This document shows, in pieces, positions 45,918-54,951 of a stretch of DNA of 64,000 nucleotides; positions within the stretch are counted from its first letter, which is position 1; each line of letters begins with the position of its first letter. The stretch covers positions 124,001 to 188,000 of the forward strand of contig NZ_JABBCQ020000004.1 of NCBI RefSeq assembly GCF_012844455.2, given 5' to 3'. The position numbers and the translations under genes are program-made. The notes under the pieces are model-generated. The model did not search any database, was not told where the DNA came from, and saw nothing but the letters and a program-made list of their open reading frames with translations. The stretch is from Comamonas suwonensis. Its GTDB lineage: Bacteria; Pseudomonadota; Gammaproteobacteria; Burkholderiales; Burkholderiaceae_C.

Positions 45918-46847
45918 TCATGCAGGCACCTCGGTGCGCTCGGCCACACGCATCACGGCAGAGCGTGAACGCGGGTTGCCGTCGACTTCAGCAGCGCTGG
46001 GCTTGATGCGGTCCAGCGCCTTCAAGCGCATGGGCGTTGGCAGTGCAAACGGAGCACGGCGGTCATAGACCTCCTTGGAGTGCTTGGCGATGAACTGCTT
46101 GACGATGCGATCTTCCAGCGAGTGGAAGCTGATCACGGCCAGACGCCCGCCGGGCGCCAGCACGCGCAGGCTTGCTTCTAGCGCCTGTTCAAGCTCCTGA
46201 AGTTCGGCATTGATGAAAATCCGAAGAGCCTGGAAGGTCCGTGTAGCCGGATTCTGCCCAGCTTCGCGGGTCCTGACTTGACCAGCCACGAGCTGGGCAA
46301 GCTCACCGGTGGTGCGCAATGGGCCCTGGCTTTCGCGCCTCGCAACAATCGCCTTTGCAATGGGGCCAGCAAACCGTTCTTCGCCGTAATCACGTATCAC
46401 CTCCGCAATCTGCTGCACTTCCGCATCTTCCAGCCACTCGGCCACACTCTGCCCACGGGTGGTATCCATGCGCATATCGAGAGGGCCATCAAAGCGGAAG
46501 CTGAAGCCCCGGTCTGGGTTGTCAATCTGGGGCGAGCTCACGCCCAGATCCATCAACACCCCTTGCACGCTGCCTTCGGGCAGTTCATTGAGATGACTGA
46601 ATCCTTCGTGCCGAATCGAAAAACGCGCATCGGTGATGCGCGCCGCTTCAGCGATTGCGTCCGGATCTTTGTCGAACGCAACCAATCGGCCATCTGGCCC
46701 TAATCGCTGCAATATGAGCCGGGAATGACCTCCCCGACCGAACGTTGCATCCACCCATTGGCCCGCAGGCGGCTGGGCAGCACCACCTAATAAGGCGTCC
46801 ACGGCCTCGTCAAGCAAGACGGTGATATGTTGCAACGGCTGATTCAC
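45918..46847 (-). CDS. rsmH: 16S rRNA (cytosine-1402-N4) methyltransferase
   Basis: A 309-residue SAM methyltransferase (MraW) that modifies C1402 in the ribosomal P site. Family segments are [14 protein letters not shown], the SAM motif [30 protein letters not shown] and [15 protein letters not shown]. The start is a GTG at 46847 with AGGAAGAGCT upstream. It begins 9 nt after mraZ. Confidence 0.96.
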   Translation of the reverse strand: MNQPLQHITVLLDEAVDALLGGAAQPPAGQWVDATFGRGGHSRLILQRLGPDGRLVAFDKDPDAIAEAARITDARFSIRHEGFSHLNELPEGSVQGVLMDLGVSSPQIDNPDRGFSFRFDGPLDMRMDTTRGQSVAEWLEDAEVQQIAEVIRDYGEERFAGPIAKAIVARRESQGPLRTTGELAQLVAGQVRTREAGQNPATRTFQALRIFINAELQELEQALEASLRVLAPGGRLAVISFHSLEDRIVKQFIAKHSKEVYDRRAPFALPTPMRLKALDRIKPSAAEVDGNPRSRSAVMRVAERTEVPA

Positions 46848-46856
46848 AAGCTCTTC

Positions 46857-47285
46857 CTACAAAACAAAATCCTGGAAAGCCGCCGGCATCGGTTGCTGGC
46901 GCGCTTCCGCTTCGCGCATTTCATACGTGGTCTTATCCCAGACCTCGAAATGCGCCCCCATGCCCAGCATCAAGACCTCTTTGGTCAGACCTGTAGCCTC
47001 ACGTAACTCAGGCGAGATCAGCAGTCGGCCGGTCGCATCCATGTCCACATCCATCGCGTTGCCCAGAAAAATGCGCTTCCACCACTGAGCGGTAATCGGC
47101 AGTTGTGCGACACGTTCGCGAAACTGCAACCACTCCGGCCGCGGAAAGAGCAACAGACAACCATCGGGATGCTTGGTGAAGGTGACCTGACCTTCAGCCA
47201 TCGATAAAAGGGCGTCACGATGCCGGGTCGGCACAGACAGCCGCCCTTTTCCATCGAGATTTAGCGAGGACGCCCCTTGAAACAC
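46857..47285 (-). CDS. mraZ: Transcriptional regulator MraZ
   Basis: A 142-residue AbrB-like double-swapped-hairpin protein that heads the dcw cluster and represses it. The N-terminal [25 protein letters not shown] contains the conserved DxKGR DNA-binding turn, and a second copy [17 protein letters not shown] follows. The start is a GTG at 47285. Three direct repeats spaced by exactly 10 bp lie upstream and fit the known MraZ target layout, so autoregulation is likely. Confidence 0.95.
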   Translation of the reverse strand: MFQGASSLNLDGKGRLSVPTRHRDALLSMAEGQVTFTKHPDGCLLLFPRPEWLQFRERVAQLPITAQWWKRIFLGNAMDVDMDATGRLLISPELREATGLTKEVLMLGMGAHFEVWDKTTYEMREAEARQQPMPAAFQDFVL

Positions 47286-47350
47286 GGCTAATTGCTCCGG
47301 TCATCTGGAGCCACTCGTTCCTTCAAAAAGCAGGCACGAGGGCAACTTTC

Positions 47351-47375
47351 ACCACTTAATTGCACTTTTTTGCAC
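47351..47375 (-). promoter_or_regulatory. MraZ-box triplet at the dcw promoter
   Basis: On the minus strand three 5-mers, GTGCA (47371-47375), GTGCA (47361-47365) and GTGGT (47351-47355), are separated by exactly 5 nt each. MraZ is known to bind arrays of GTG-type 5-mers with 5-nt spacers upstream of mraZ. A possible overlapping promoter is TTGCTG with TGCAAT 16 bp downstream. Confidence 0.72.
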
Positions 47376-47589
47376 TGTATCAGCAATTTCAGGGTATTCC
47401 AAACGCAAAGGAACAATTATTTGCAATGAAATCAAGCACTTAGAGCAAAAAACAAAAGGCCCACTTTGAAAATACCTTTCCTTTACAAGCACTTAGCAAA
47501 CTCAATGCATGTGGACTCTCATTCGGTCCATCAATTGCAACCAAGCAATTCAATGGAAAGAACTGATTTAACTCTGGCCCTTCTCCTAC

Positions 47590-47618
47590 AAATGCAAACT
47601 GCCCGCACAGGCGGGCAG
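47590..47618 (-). terminator. Terminator after hslU
   Basis: CTGCCCGC / GCGGGCAG arms with a 4-nt loop, followed on the minus strand by TTTGCATTTG. The T-tract is interrupted, so it is moderate. Confidence 0.65.
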
Positions 47619-47640
47619 CTCGAATCAAGCGCTCAGAACT

Positions 47641-48963
47641 TCAAAGAATGAAGCGCGACAGGTCTTCATCCTGACTCAGCATTTGCAGGCGTTGGTCCAC
47701 ATAGGCCGCGTCAATGATCACGGTCTGACCCGAAAGTTTGACCGCATCGAAACTGACTTCATCCAGCAGACGCTCCATCACCGTGGACAGACGGCGCGCA
47801 CCAATATTCTCAGTGCGCTCATTGACATCAAAGGCAATCGTGGCCAGGCGGGTGATACCGTCAGGTTTGAACTCCAGCGTCACACCCTCAGTCGCCAGAA
47901 GCGCCTGATACTGCTTGACCAGCGAGGCGTGAGTCTGCATGAGAATCGCCTCGAAGTCCTGAACCGACAGCGATTCCAACTCCACGCGAATGGGGAAACG
48001 CCCCTGCAGCTCAGGAATCAGATCACTGGGCTTGGACAGATGAAACGCACCCGAGGCAATAAACAAGATGTGATCGGTCTTGACCACGCCGTATTTGGTA
48101 GACACCGAGGTGCCCTCCACCAACGGCAGCAGATCACGCTGCACGCCTTGGCGTGACACGTCAGAGCCACTGGTTTCCTGGCGCGTCGCGACTTTGTCGA
48201 TTTCGTCGATGAAGACAATGCCGTTCTGCTCCATATTGGCGATGGCGCGTGTCTTGGCATCTTCCTCGTTCACCATCTTCGCGGCTTCTTCGTCGGTCAG
48301 CAGCTTCAGCGCCTCTTTTATAGGTAGCTTACGGGTCTTGCGCTTTTCCTGGCCCATATGGCTAAACATGCCGCGCAACTGCTCGGCCATTTCCTCCATA
48401 CCCGGCTGCTGACCCATGATCTGCACCTGAGGCAGCTGCTCCGCGATGTCGATTTCGATTTCCTTGTCATCGAGCTGGCCTTCACGCAGCTTTTTGCGGA
48501 AAACCTGGCGTGCCGTGTTATCGGCCGTCACCTCTCCGGTGCGTGCCTGCGGCACCAGCACATCGAGAATGCGGTCTTCAGCCGCATCTTCGGCACGGGC
48601 ACGCATCTTCTTCATGTCTGACTCGCGGGTCTGCTTGACAGCGACCTCGGCCAGATCGCGAATAATGGCGTCCACATCCTTGCCGACATAACCCACTTCA
48701 GTGAACTTGGTGGCCTCGACCTTGATGAAAGGCGCATCGGCTAATTTTGCAAGGCGACGCGCAATCTCGGTCTTGCCCACGCCAGTGGGGCCGATCATCA
48801 GAATGTTCTTGGGCGTGATTTCCTGGCGCAGGCCATCAGGCACTTGCTGACGGCGCCAGCGGTTACGCAGCGCAATCGACACGGCACGCTTGGCACCGTG
48901 CTGGCCGACGATGTGCTTGTCCAGCTCGGAGACGATCTCCTGGGGAGTCATGGCAGAAGACAT
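47641..48963 (-). CDS. hslU: ATP-dependent protease ATPase subunit HslU
   Basis: A 440-residue AAA+ unfoldase that feeds substrates to HslV. Visible are the N-terminal [16 protein letters not shown], the pore motif GYVGKD, Walker [13 protein letters not shown], Walker [11 protein letters not shown] and the sensor-2 region [17 protein letters not shown]. The C-terminal EDLSRFIL tail inserts into HslV. A second ATG lies four codons in. It follows hslV after 77 bp, which contain a repeat B copy. Confidence 0.97.
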   Translation of the reverse strand: MSSAMTPQEIVSELDKHIVGQHGAKRAVSIALRNRWRRQQVPDGLRQEITPKNILMIGPTGVGKTEIARRLAKLADAPFIKVEATKFTEVGYVGKDVDAIIRDLAEVAVKQTRESDMKKMRARAEDAAEDRILDVLVPQARTGEVTADNTARQVFRKKLREGQLDDKEIEIDIAEQLPQVQIMGQQPGMEEMAEQLRGMFSHMGQEKRKTRKLPIKEALKLLTDEEAAKMVNEEDAKTRAIANMEQNGIVFIDEIDKVATRQETSGSDVSRQGVQRDLLPLVEGTSVSTKYGVVKTDHILFIASGAFHLSKPSDLIPELQGRFPIRVELESLSVQDFEAILMQTHASLVKQYQALLATEGVTLEFKPDGITRLATIAFDVNERTENIGARRLSTVMERLLDEVSFDAVKLSGQTVIIDAAYVDQRLQMLSQDEDLSRFIL

Positions 48964-48979
48964 GGGGTTTTCTCAGTCA

Positions 48980-49028
48980 AATGGCCGCTAGCGCTTATCA
49001 ATCAAGCGCAAGCAGCTATCAAATTAGA
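48980..49028. repeat. Repeat B, intergenic copy between hslV and hslU
   Basis: The clearest copy: GGCCGCTAGCGCTTATCAAT followed by CAAGCGCAAGCAGCTATCAA. The GCGCTT / AAGCGC cores face each other around a short loop, so the transcript would form a hairpin inside the hslVU message. Confidence 0.75.
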
Positions 49029-49040
49029 TCAGTGAAGCGC

Positions 49041-49586
49041 TTACAGCGTCTCAATCGTGTGATTCATGTTCGTGTAAATGCACAGCTCACCGGCAATCGC
49101 CAGCGATTTGCGCACAATGTCTTCGGCCGACAGCTCGGTGTTATTGAGCAGCGCCTTGGCAGCGGAATGTGCATAGGCACCGCCTGAGCCGATGGAGACA
49201 ATGCCCTGCTCGGGCTCAAGCACATCGCCATTGCCGGTAATGATGAGGGAGGTGGTGGCATCGGCCACGGCCAGCATGGCTTCGAGCTTGCGCAGCACGC
49301 GGTCGGTACGCCATTCCTTGGTCAGCTCAATGGCCGCGCGCGTCAGATTGCCCTGGTGCTTTTCCAGCTTGGCTTCAAAGCGCTCAAATAGCGTGAAAGC
49401 GTCTGCGGTCGCACCCGCAAAACCCGCCAGCACCTTGCCGTGATAGAGCTTGCGCACCTTGCGCGCCGTGCCCTTGATGACGATGTGACCCAATGTGACC
49501 TGACCATCACCACCGATGGCGACTTGTACGCCCTCGGGAGTCTGGCGGCGCACGCTAATGATGGTGGTGCCGTGAAACTGTTCCAT
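49041..49586 (-). CDS. hslV: ATP-dependent protease peptidase subunit HslV
   Basis: A 181-residue proteasome-type peptidase. The catalytic N-terminal Thr is exposed when MEQFHG is removed from [14 protein letters not shown]; the Gly-Asp-Gly stretch [11 protein letters not shown] and [20 protein letters not shown] are typical. I chose ATG 49586 because it gives the standard propeptide; the frame extends six codons upstream. It forms one unit with hslU. Confidence 0.96.
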   Translation of the reverse strand: MEQFHGTTIISVRRQTPEGVQVAIGGDGQVTLGHIVIKGTARKVRKLYHGKVLAGFAGATADAFTLFERFEAKLEKHQGNLTRAAIELTKEWRTDRVLRKLEAMLAVADATTSLIITGNGDVLEPEQGIVSIGSGGAYAHSAAKALLNNTELSAEDIVRKSLAIAGELCIYTNMNHTIETL

Positions 49587-49685
49587 CTGCTGCAGATGGG
49601 GCAAGCTACAGCGACCTCAAGAGCCCGAAAAAATTAAATTTGAAGAAATACCATCCAGAAACCGGCGCAGCGCAGCACTAGAAGC

Positions 49686-49758
49686 GATGGCAAGAGCGGC
49701 CGCGCGGCGATGGCGTCACCCCCTCCACAAAGGGGAAGGCGCAAAGCGCCCCAGGAGG
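49686..49758 (-). repeat. Stop-anchored repeat A, copy 5
   Basis: On the minus strand it begins 2 nt after the stop of the STAS-like gene. It reads CCTCCTGGGGCGCTTTGCGC, then CCCCTTTG / GAGGGGG, then CATCGCCGCGCGGCCGCTC. It lies between that gene and hslV. Confidence 0.85.
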
Positions 49759-49760
49759 TA

Positions 49761-51470
49761 TCAGTCTTTTCGAGGAATTACCTGAGCGTGCTCTTGAATG
49801 CCCACGACATTGAAGAACACGGCCAGCAACTGGTGCAACTGGCTGAACTGCAGCACATGACCCAGTTCCTGCATTTGCGCCGCCCAGTTCAGCACCGATC
49901 CCGCTGCCGCAAAGTCCATGCGCACCAGCCTTGTGCAGTCAATGGCAAGGGCTTCGCCCAGCTTGGCCTTGCCCTGCACTTCGCTGAGCCATGGCAGCGC
50001 ATCGCCGTCAATCACACCCTGCAGCGCAAAGCGTGGCTTGTGCTCCTTCCAGAGCATGCTCGGCTGAATCGTTTCAGGACCCGTCAACAGGCTGTCCTGA
50101 TAGGCACGCTTTTGATCCTGACCTTCGTTCGCATAGCCGCAGACAGGGTCAACCCAGGATGGCGGCGACAGCTCATAGGTCACGCAGTAATCCAGTGCTG
50201 TCAATTCAAAATCATCTTGCAGATGCATCAGGCGCTGCATGGCCAGTCGCAAATACCACCAGTTCTGATCAACCTCGCGGTCACCCGAAGGCGCATGTTT
50301 GCTGAGCACCGAAAGCAGTCGCTCATGCCCGGCAAACACCAGTTGCCCTTTTTGAGCCGACCATTGCTCGGCGGCTTCCAGCATTGGAGCCATTACGTTC
50401 GGGTCAATCACCTCAAGGGCGCTCCAGTCCATGACCCACGGACCAGGACTGCGCGCCTTGCTGACCTGCAAAGCCCTGAGGCTGGATTCGCCCAATTGCA
50501 CAGACGCAGACCAGTGAAAGCCTGCCTGAGGCGTTTCTGGCGTTGTTTCACTGAGCTTGCCGGCCTGCTGCGGCATGGCAAACCATTGCGGCGCGGAACG
50601 TCCAAAGCGCGCCACAAAGTCCATGGCAGCGTCTTCAAACTGTGCCTGCATGCCCGCCGCTCGGTACATGTCCAGCAACGCCAGCCATACCGGCAGCTGC
50701 GAAGGCGTGCTCTGGGTCCGCTGGGCAATCAGGGCCTTGAGACAGGCCTCGGCCCCTTCGTTATCGCCACTGGCAAAAACAATGGCCGCATCTTCCAGCT
50801 CCGCATCGTGCTCAAAACGCACAAAAGAAGGCGGAACCATGCCGACTTCAACCGGAGCGGAAACCTCGGTCGATGCAAAGCCAGGGGAAAAATCTGTGTA
50901 GCCCTGCAAGGGCTTGATGTCTGCACCGGGCTGAGGCAGCGTGAACCCGCTGGGCAAGGCATCACTGAGCATGGGCAGTGCGCTTTCCGGCACGGGAGGC
51001 TGTGTTCTGAAGACCGAAGGCATGGTGTTGCCACCCTCAGGCAGCTGCAGCGGCATAGTGGCCGCGTCTGCGACCTGTTTGCCGCGCCACCATTGCTGAG
51101 CCATCTGCGCTTCGATTTCATCGATTTTCTTGATGGTGTCTGCACGCTCTCCAAGAATGGAGTTCTGCGCAGTCTGCAAGAAAGCCGATGCGGCTAATGG
51201 GGTAGGCGTCTCCAGCGGAGCTCTGACAGTGACCGAGGCTTTGACCAGCTGCGCCTGACGCATCTTGCGCAGCTGCTCAAATTCGCGCTTGCGCACAAAG
51301 TCATTTTGGCGCTTGCGCTCCAGCATTTCCTTGAGCGCTTGCTTGCTGTACTGGCTCTCGTCGCTGTCCTGGTCCAGATTCTCCAATTCGGACCAATTGA
51401 CGGTCGGATGACGCACAAAGCGCGCCACCTTGGACAGCAATCCGCCCGATTTGTTTTCTTCTTTAGCCAT
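49761..51470 (-). CDS. STAS-domain-like protein of unknown function, 569 aa
   Basis: I do not recognise a named family. The N-terminal 100 residues are basic and helical with Lys/Arg-rich coiled-coil character (KQALKEMLERKRQNDFVRKREFEQ cut at residues about 43-66). The middle (residues about 225-300) looks like a TPR-type region (EACLKALIAQRT...WLALLDMYRAAGMQ). The C-terminal third holds one or two STAS-like segments (WVMDWSALEVIDPNVM and AIDCTRLVRMDFAAAGSVLNW), suggesting partner-switch or scaffold function. There is no membrane segment. It lies between dksA and hslV on the same strand. Confidence 0.75.
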   Translation of the reverse strand: MAKEENKSGGLLSKVARFVRHPTVNWSELENLDQDSDESQYSKQALKEMLERKRQNDFVRKREFEQLRKMRQAQLVKASVTVRAPLETPTPLAASAFLQTAQNSILGERADTIKKIDEIEAQMAQQWWRGKQVADAATMPLQLPEGGNTMPSVFRTQPPVPESALPMLSDALPSGFTLPQPGADIKPLQGYTDFSPGFASTEVSAPVEVGMVPPSFVRFEHDAELEDAAIVFASGDNEGAEACLKALIAQRTQSTPSQLPVWLALLDMYRAAGMQAQFEDAAMDFVARFGRSAPQWFAMPQQAGKLSETTPETPQAGFHWSASVQLGESSLRALQVSKARSPGPWVMDWSALEVIDPNVMAPMLEAAEQWSAQKGQLVFAGHERLLSVLSKHAPSGDREVDQNWWYLRLAMQRLMHLQDDFELTALDYCVTYELSPPSWVDPVCGYANEGQDQKRAYQDSLLTGPETIQPSMLWKEHKPRFALQGVIDGDALPWLSEVQGKAKLGEALAIDCTRLVRMDFAAAGSVLNWAAQMQELGHVLQFSQLHQLLAVFFNVVGIQEHAQVIPRKD

Positions 51471-51516
51471 GGTCCTCTACTTTGATGCCTGCAACCCCAT
51501 TAACATTTGATGCAAA

Positions 51517-52260
51517 TCAATCGCCGTACATCTTCTGCTTGAGTTCACGGCGTTGCTGGGCTTCCAGCGACAGTGTAGCTGTGGGGCGCGCCAGCAGACG
51601 GCCTACACCGATAGGCTCACCCGTTTCATCGCAGTATCCGTAATCGCCTGCATCGATGCGGGCGATGGACTGATCGATCTTCTTGAGCAGCTTGCGCTCG
51701 CGGTCGCGGGTACGCAGTTCCAGAGCATGCTCTTCTTCGATCGTGGCACGGTCTGCTGGGTCAGGGACCACCACGGTGTCTTCACGCAGGTTTTCTGCGG
51801 TTTCACCCGCATTCACATGCATGTCATTCTTGAGCGTGACCAGCTTACGGCGGAAGTAAGCCAGCTGGGCATCGTTCATGTAGTCGTCGTCAGACATGGC
51901 CAGCACCTCAGCATCGGTCAATTCCTCCACCGACTTGGTTTTCCAGGCATTGGCCAGCTTGGGATCCTTCTTGATCGCGGCTTGCTTTGTGTTGGTCATA
52001 GCTTTCTTATCACTTTGGGTTACCGCTGCCTCGGCGCTGATGGGAGCCAGGGGCGGAGCATCTGTTTCAGGCTGCCGCGCAGGAAGCGTTGCAGATCGTT
52101 TGGGTTTGGGTGCGCTGGAAGAGATCCCCTGTACCCCGGGTGCCAGCTGCGCTTTGTCCGCAGCCATACCCACCAAAGAGGACCCGGCACCACCAGAGTG
52201 CAAAGCCATGGCTGCGGCTTTGGCCGCTGCCTTGGTTTGCTTGGTTTTCACAGTGTTCAT
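51517..52260 (-). CDS. dksA: RNA polymerase-binding factor DksA, single-Cys type, N-terminally extended
   Basis: A 247-residue DksA that works with ppGpp in the RNA polymerase secondary channel. The coiled-coil tip acids are in LAMSDDDYMNDAQLAYF. The zinc-finger region reads YCDETGEPIGVGRLLARPTATLSLEAQ with only one cysteine in the protein, so the usual four-Cys site is absent, as in zinc-independent DksA forms. Residues 1-87 are an Ala/Ser/Pro-rich extension; an internal Met at 88 would give a 160-aa product near normal size. AGGAGACAGG precedes ATG 52260, supporting the long form. Confidence 0.92.
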   Translation of the reverse strand: MNTVKTKQTKAAAKAAAMALHSGGAGSSLVGMAADKAQLAPGVQGISSSAPKPKRSATLPARQPETDAPPLAPISAEAAVTQSDKKAMTNTKQAAIKKDPKLANAWKTKSVEELTDAEVLAMSDDDYMNDAQLAYFRRKLVTLKNDMHVNAGETAENLREDTVVVPDPADRATIEEEHALELRTRDRERKLLKKIDQSIARIDAGDYGYCDETGEPIGVGRLLARPTATLSLEAQQRRELKQKMYGD

Positions 52261-52431
52261 GTCCTGTCTCCTCACAGTCCAGTGTCCTTGCAGAGCAAGA
52301 TTGCACTAACACCCTCTTTAGGGGCGGCATTGTAGCCACGACCGCCGACTCATCCTCCAACCGTTGCACATACCCCACAATTTCAAAAACTGACGTCGCC
52401 TATATCCAGAGCAGTTTGCGAGAAATTTCAA

Positions 52432-52460
52432 ACAAAAAAACGGCCTGCAATGCAGGCCGT
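52432..52460 (-). terminator. Intrinsic terminator after the COG0523 gene
   Basis: ACGGCCTGCA / TGCAGGCCGT palindrome, followed on the minus strand by TTTTTTTG. It separates the COG0523 gene from dksA. Confidence 0.85.
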
Positions 52461-52511
52461 CAGTCATTGTCAGCAATGCCGGACCGCTGGTCCCGCCTCG
52501 CTCTCAAGCAG

Positions 52512-53654
52512 TTACACCAGGCACTGATCCAGGCCTTGGCGCAGGATGTCCTGAGGCAAGTCGATGCCGATGAAGACCATCTTGCTGACATGCTTCTCGC
52601 CCTCTTCCCACTCGGGACCCAGATCGCTTCCCATGAGCTGATGCACGCCCTGGAAGATCACCTTGCGGCTGGTGCCCTTCATGTCCAGAACGCCCTTGTA
52701 GCGCAGCATCTTGGGACCATAAATATTGACAATGGCACCCAGGAAGTCTTCCAGCTTGGCGGGGTCAAACGGGCGCTCAGCGCGGTAGACAAAGCTCTTC
52801 ACATCATCGTCATAGTGGTGGTGATGCGGGTGGTTGCAGTGCTCGCCATGCTCATGATCATGGTGGTCGTGTCCGCAATGCTCATCATGCACATGTTCAT
52901 GCTTGTGCTCATGGGCGTGATCGTCATGCTCGCATTGGCCATGGTCGTGATCGCAGGCGCTGTGGTCACCGTGGTCATGTCCATGTTCATGCTCGTCTTC
53001 CTTGAGGAAGTCGGGGTCGATGTCCAGCTTGGCATTCAGATTGAAGCCGCGCAGGTCGAACACTTCGCTCAGGGGCACATCGCCAAAGTGCACGGCGCGA
53101 ATCGGCGCGCGGGGGTTCATGTGCTTGAGGCGGTGGGTCAGCGCGTCTTTTTCCGCTTCTGTCACCAGATCGGTCTTGGACATGAACATCTGGTCCGCAA
53201 AACCCACCTGACGGCGTGCTTCCTGGCGCGTGTCCAGTTGCTGATTGGCGTGCTTGGCATCGACCAGCGTGATGATGGAGTCGATCAGATAGGTCTCGGC
53301 AATCTCATCATCCATGAAGAACGTCTGAGCCACGGGGCCGGGATCAGCCAGACCGGTGGTCTCAATGACGATGCGGTCAAAGTCCACCAGGCCCTTGCGG
53401 CGCTTGGCGGCCAGCAGTTGCAGGGCTTCGCGCAGGTCTTCGCGGATGGTGCAGCAAATGCAGCCATTGCTCATCTGCAGAATCTGTTCTTTGGACTCGG
53501 TCTTGAGAATGTCGGTGTCGATGTTCTCCTCGCCGAACTCGTTCTCGATCACGGCAATCTTCATGCCGTGCGACTCGTGCAGCACGCGCTTGAGCAGCGT
53601 GGTTTTGCCAGAGCCCAGAAAGCCCGTGAGGATAGTGACTGGAATGAGAGCCAT
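52512..53654 (-). CDS. COG0523 metal-chaperone GTPase with His-rich loop
   Basis: A 380-residue G3E-family GTPase of the YjiA/ZNG type. The P-loop GFLGSGKTTLLKR, the CxCC metal site GCICCTI (Cys 65, 67, 68) and the Walker B ETTGLADP are clear. A very His/Asp/Glu-rich segment (residues about 220-285) precedes the C-terminal CobW domain and is a likely metal store. The family inserts or delivers zinc or other metals. I chose ATG 53654 (MALIPVTILTGFLG) over the longer frame. No clear Zur operator was found upstream. Confidence 0.9.
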   Translation of the reverse strand: MALIPVTILTGFLGSGKTTLLKRVLHESHGMKIAVIENEFGEENIDTDILKTESKEQILQMSNGCICCTIREDLREALQLLAAKRRKGLVDFDRIVIETTGLADPGPVAQTFFMDDEIAETYLIDSIITLVDAKHANQQLDTRQEARRQVGFADQMFMSKTDLVTEAEKDALTHRLKHMNPRAPIRAVHFGDVPLSEVFDLRGFNLNAKLDIDPDFLKEDEHEHGHDHGDHSACDHDHGQCEHDDHAHEHKHEHVHDEHCGHDHHDHEHGEHCNHPHHHHYDDDVKSFVYRAERPFDPAKLEDFLGAIVNIYGPKMLRYKGVLDMKGTSRKVIFQGVHQLMGSDLGPEWEEGEKHVSKMVFIGIDLPQDILRQGLDQCLV

Positions 53655-53814
53655 GCGTTGAAACCTCTTGCTGAGGCAGCTGCTACATGCCGCTGCCCAA
53701 AAAACACGCGGACGCAGCTCGAACAGCGCGCCCCGGTGATAAACAGCTGGGGAGTGTAGCGGCGCTTTCAAGCGCTCACGGTCAGCAGGGTCGGGCAAAA
53801 ATACAAAGAAAATA

Positions 53815-53860
53815 GGCCTCTTGCGCTTATTCCAATTGTGTTACCAGCTATCAAATCAGG
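53815..53860. repeat. Repeat B, intergenic copy next to xerC
   Basis: It reads CCTCTTGCGCTTATTCCAAT, then TGTGTTACCAGCTATCAAAT. It shares the GCGCTTAT core and the AGCTATCAAA end with the hslVU copy. It ends just before the xerC stop. Confidence 0.65.
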
Positions 53861-53865
53861 ACTAA

Positions 53866-54924
53866 TTAATCCTCAGCCTCATCGCCGCTAGCATTTGGCA
53901 TCTTGCGCCGTGACTTGGGCTTTTCATCCTCACTCTGGCGCTGCGCACGCGGGTGGGCATTTTCGTAAGCCTGAGCCAGATGCTGAAAATCCAGTCGCGT
54001 ATAGATTTGCGTGGTGGCAATGCTGGAGTGGCCCAGCAGCTCCTGCACGGCCCGCAGATCACCACTGGACTGCAGCATATGGCTGGCAAAAGAGTGGCGC
54101 AGCACATGCGGATGCACGCCCGACACCAGCCCGGCCTGCTGCCCACGCTGCTTGAGCCGCGCCCAGACAGACTGGGTACTGAGCCGCTCGCCCCGGCGGC
54201 CGATGAACAAAGCGGCTTCGGTGTGCGCCTTGGCCTGCGCAGCCCCTGACAGAGCGCTGCTGCGCAGCGCCAGCCACTTTTGCAGCGCCTGCAGCGCCAT
54301 ACGCCCCACGGGCACGCTGCGGCGCTTGCCGCCCTTGCCCTGCACATAGGCGTCGCCCGCGTCCAGATTGATCCAGCCCCGGCCTTGCTGCTGCGTGGTC
54401 TGATCGGGCCTGACATCCAGCCCCACCAGCTCGCCCACGCGCAGGCCGCAGCTGTAAAGCAGCTCGGTCATCGCGGCGTCACGCGCTTCAATCCACGGAT
54501 CTGCTTCGGGGTTTTGAAAGCTGGCCAGTTGCACGGCGTCATCCACAGCCAAGGCCTTGGGCAAGGGTTTGGGTGCCTTGGGGCCGCGCACGCCTTCCAC
54601 GGGGTTGAAGGGCACCAGATCCTGCTGAGCCGCCCAGCGATAAAAGCTGCGCCAGCCCGAAAGAATCAGCGCAATACCGCGTGCGCTGCGGCCTGCGCTA
54701 TGCATTTGCGCAGCAAAACGGCGGATATGCATGGGCTGCAGCGCCAGCAGCTCTTGGTTGACCACCTGCGCAAAGTCTTGCAGCTTGATTAAATCCAGCG
54801 CGTAAAGCGTGTGCGTGCGGTGCGCCAGGCGCTTTTGCACCCGCACATGCTCAAGGTAGCTGTGGACAAGGTCCGGCAGCTGCGCGTATTGCTCCTCAAA
54901 AGAGAGCTTCTCGCGCTCTTGCAT
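53866..54924 (-). CDS. xerC: Tyrosine recombinase XerC
   Basis: A 352-residue site-specific recombinase that, with XerD, resolves chromosome dimers at dif. The N-terminal SAM-like core-binding domain is followed by the catalytic residues: Arg in SCGLRVGELVGLD, HxxR in HPHVLRHSFASHML, His in LGHSSIATTQ and the nucleophile Tyr in IYTRLD. It is about 50 residues longer than E. coli XerC; the excess is mainly a basic C-terminal tail and small insertions. ATG 54924 is used since the first codon of the longer frame is TTG. Confidence 0.94.
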   Translation of the reverse strand: MQEREKLSFEEQYAQLPDLVHSYLEHVRVQKRLAHRTHTLYALDLIKLQDFAQVVNQELLALQPMHIRRFAAQMHSAGRSARGIALILSGWRSFYRWAAQQDLVPFNPVEGVRGPKAPKPLPKALAVDDAVQLASFQNPEADPWIEARDAAMTELLYSCGLRVGELVGLDVRPDQTTQQQGRGWINLDAGDAYVQGKGGKRRSVPVGRMALQALQKWLALRSSALSGAAQAKAHTEAALFIGRRGERLSTQSVWARLKQRGQQAGLVSGVHPHVLRHSFASHMLQSSGDLRAVQELLGHSSIATTQIYTRLDFQHLAQAYENAHPRAQRQSEDEKPKSRRKMPNASGDEAED

Positions 54925-54951
54925 CAAGGGTTACGGCTCGTTTCGCCGGAG

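Larger units (their letters stand above)
47286..47640. other. mraZ-hslU intergenic region
   Basis: A 355-bp gap lower in GC than the surrounding genes. It holds the MraZ-type boxes at 47351-47375, probably the main dcw promoter, and the hslU terminator at 47590-47618. A 61-codon plus-strand frame (47466-47651) has no ribosome site or family resemblance and I do not call it. Confidence 0.6.

Noticed and set aside
46160-46200. Possible repeat B in rsmH
   Set aside because: The similarity is short and the encoded residues ([16 protein letters not shown]) are conserved in the family, so it is ordinary coding sequence.
47466-47651. A 61-codon plus-strand frame between mraZ and hslU
   Set aside because: It has no ribosome site, is poorly composed and overlaps the hslU terminator and the hslU 3' end.
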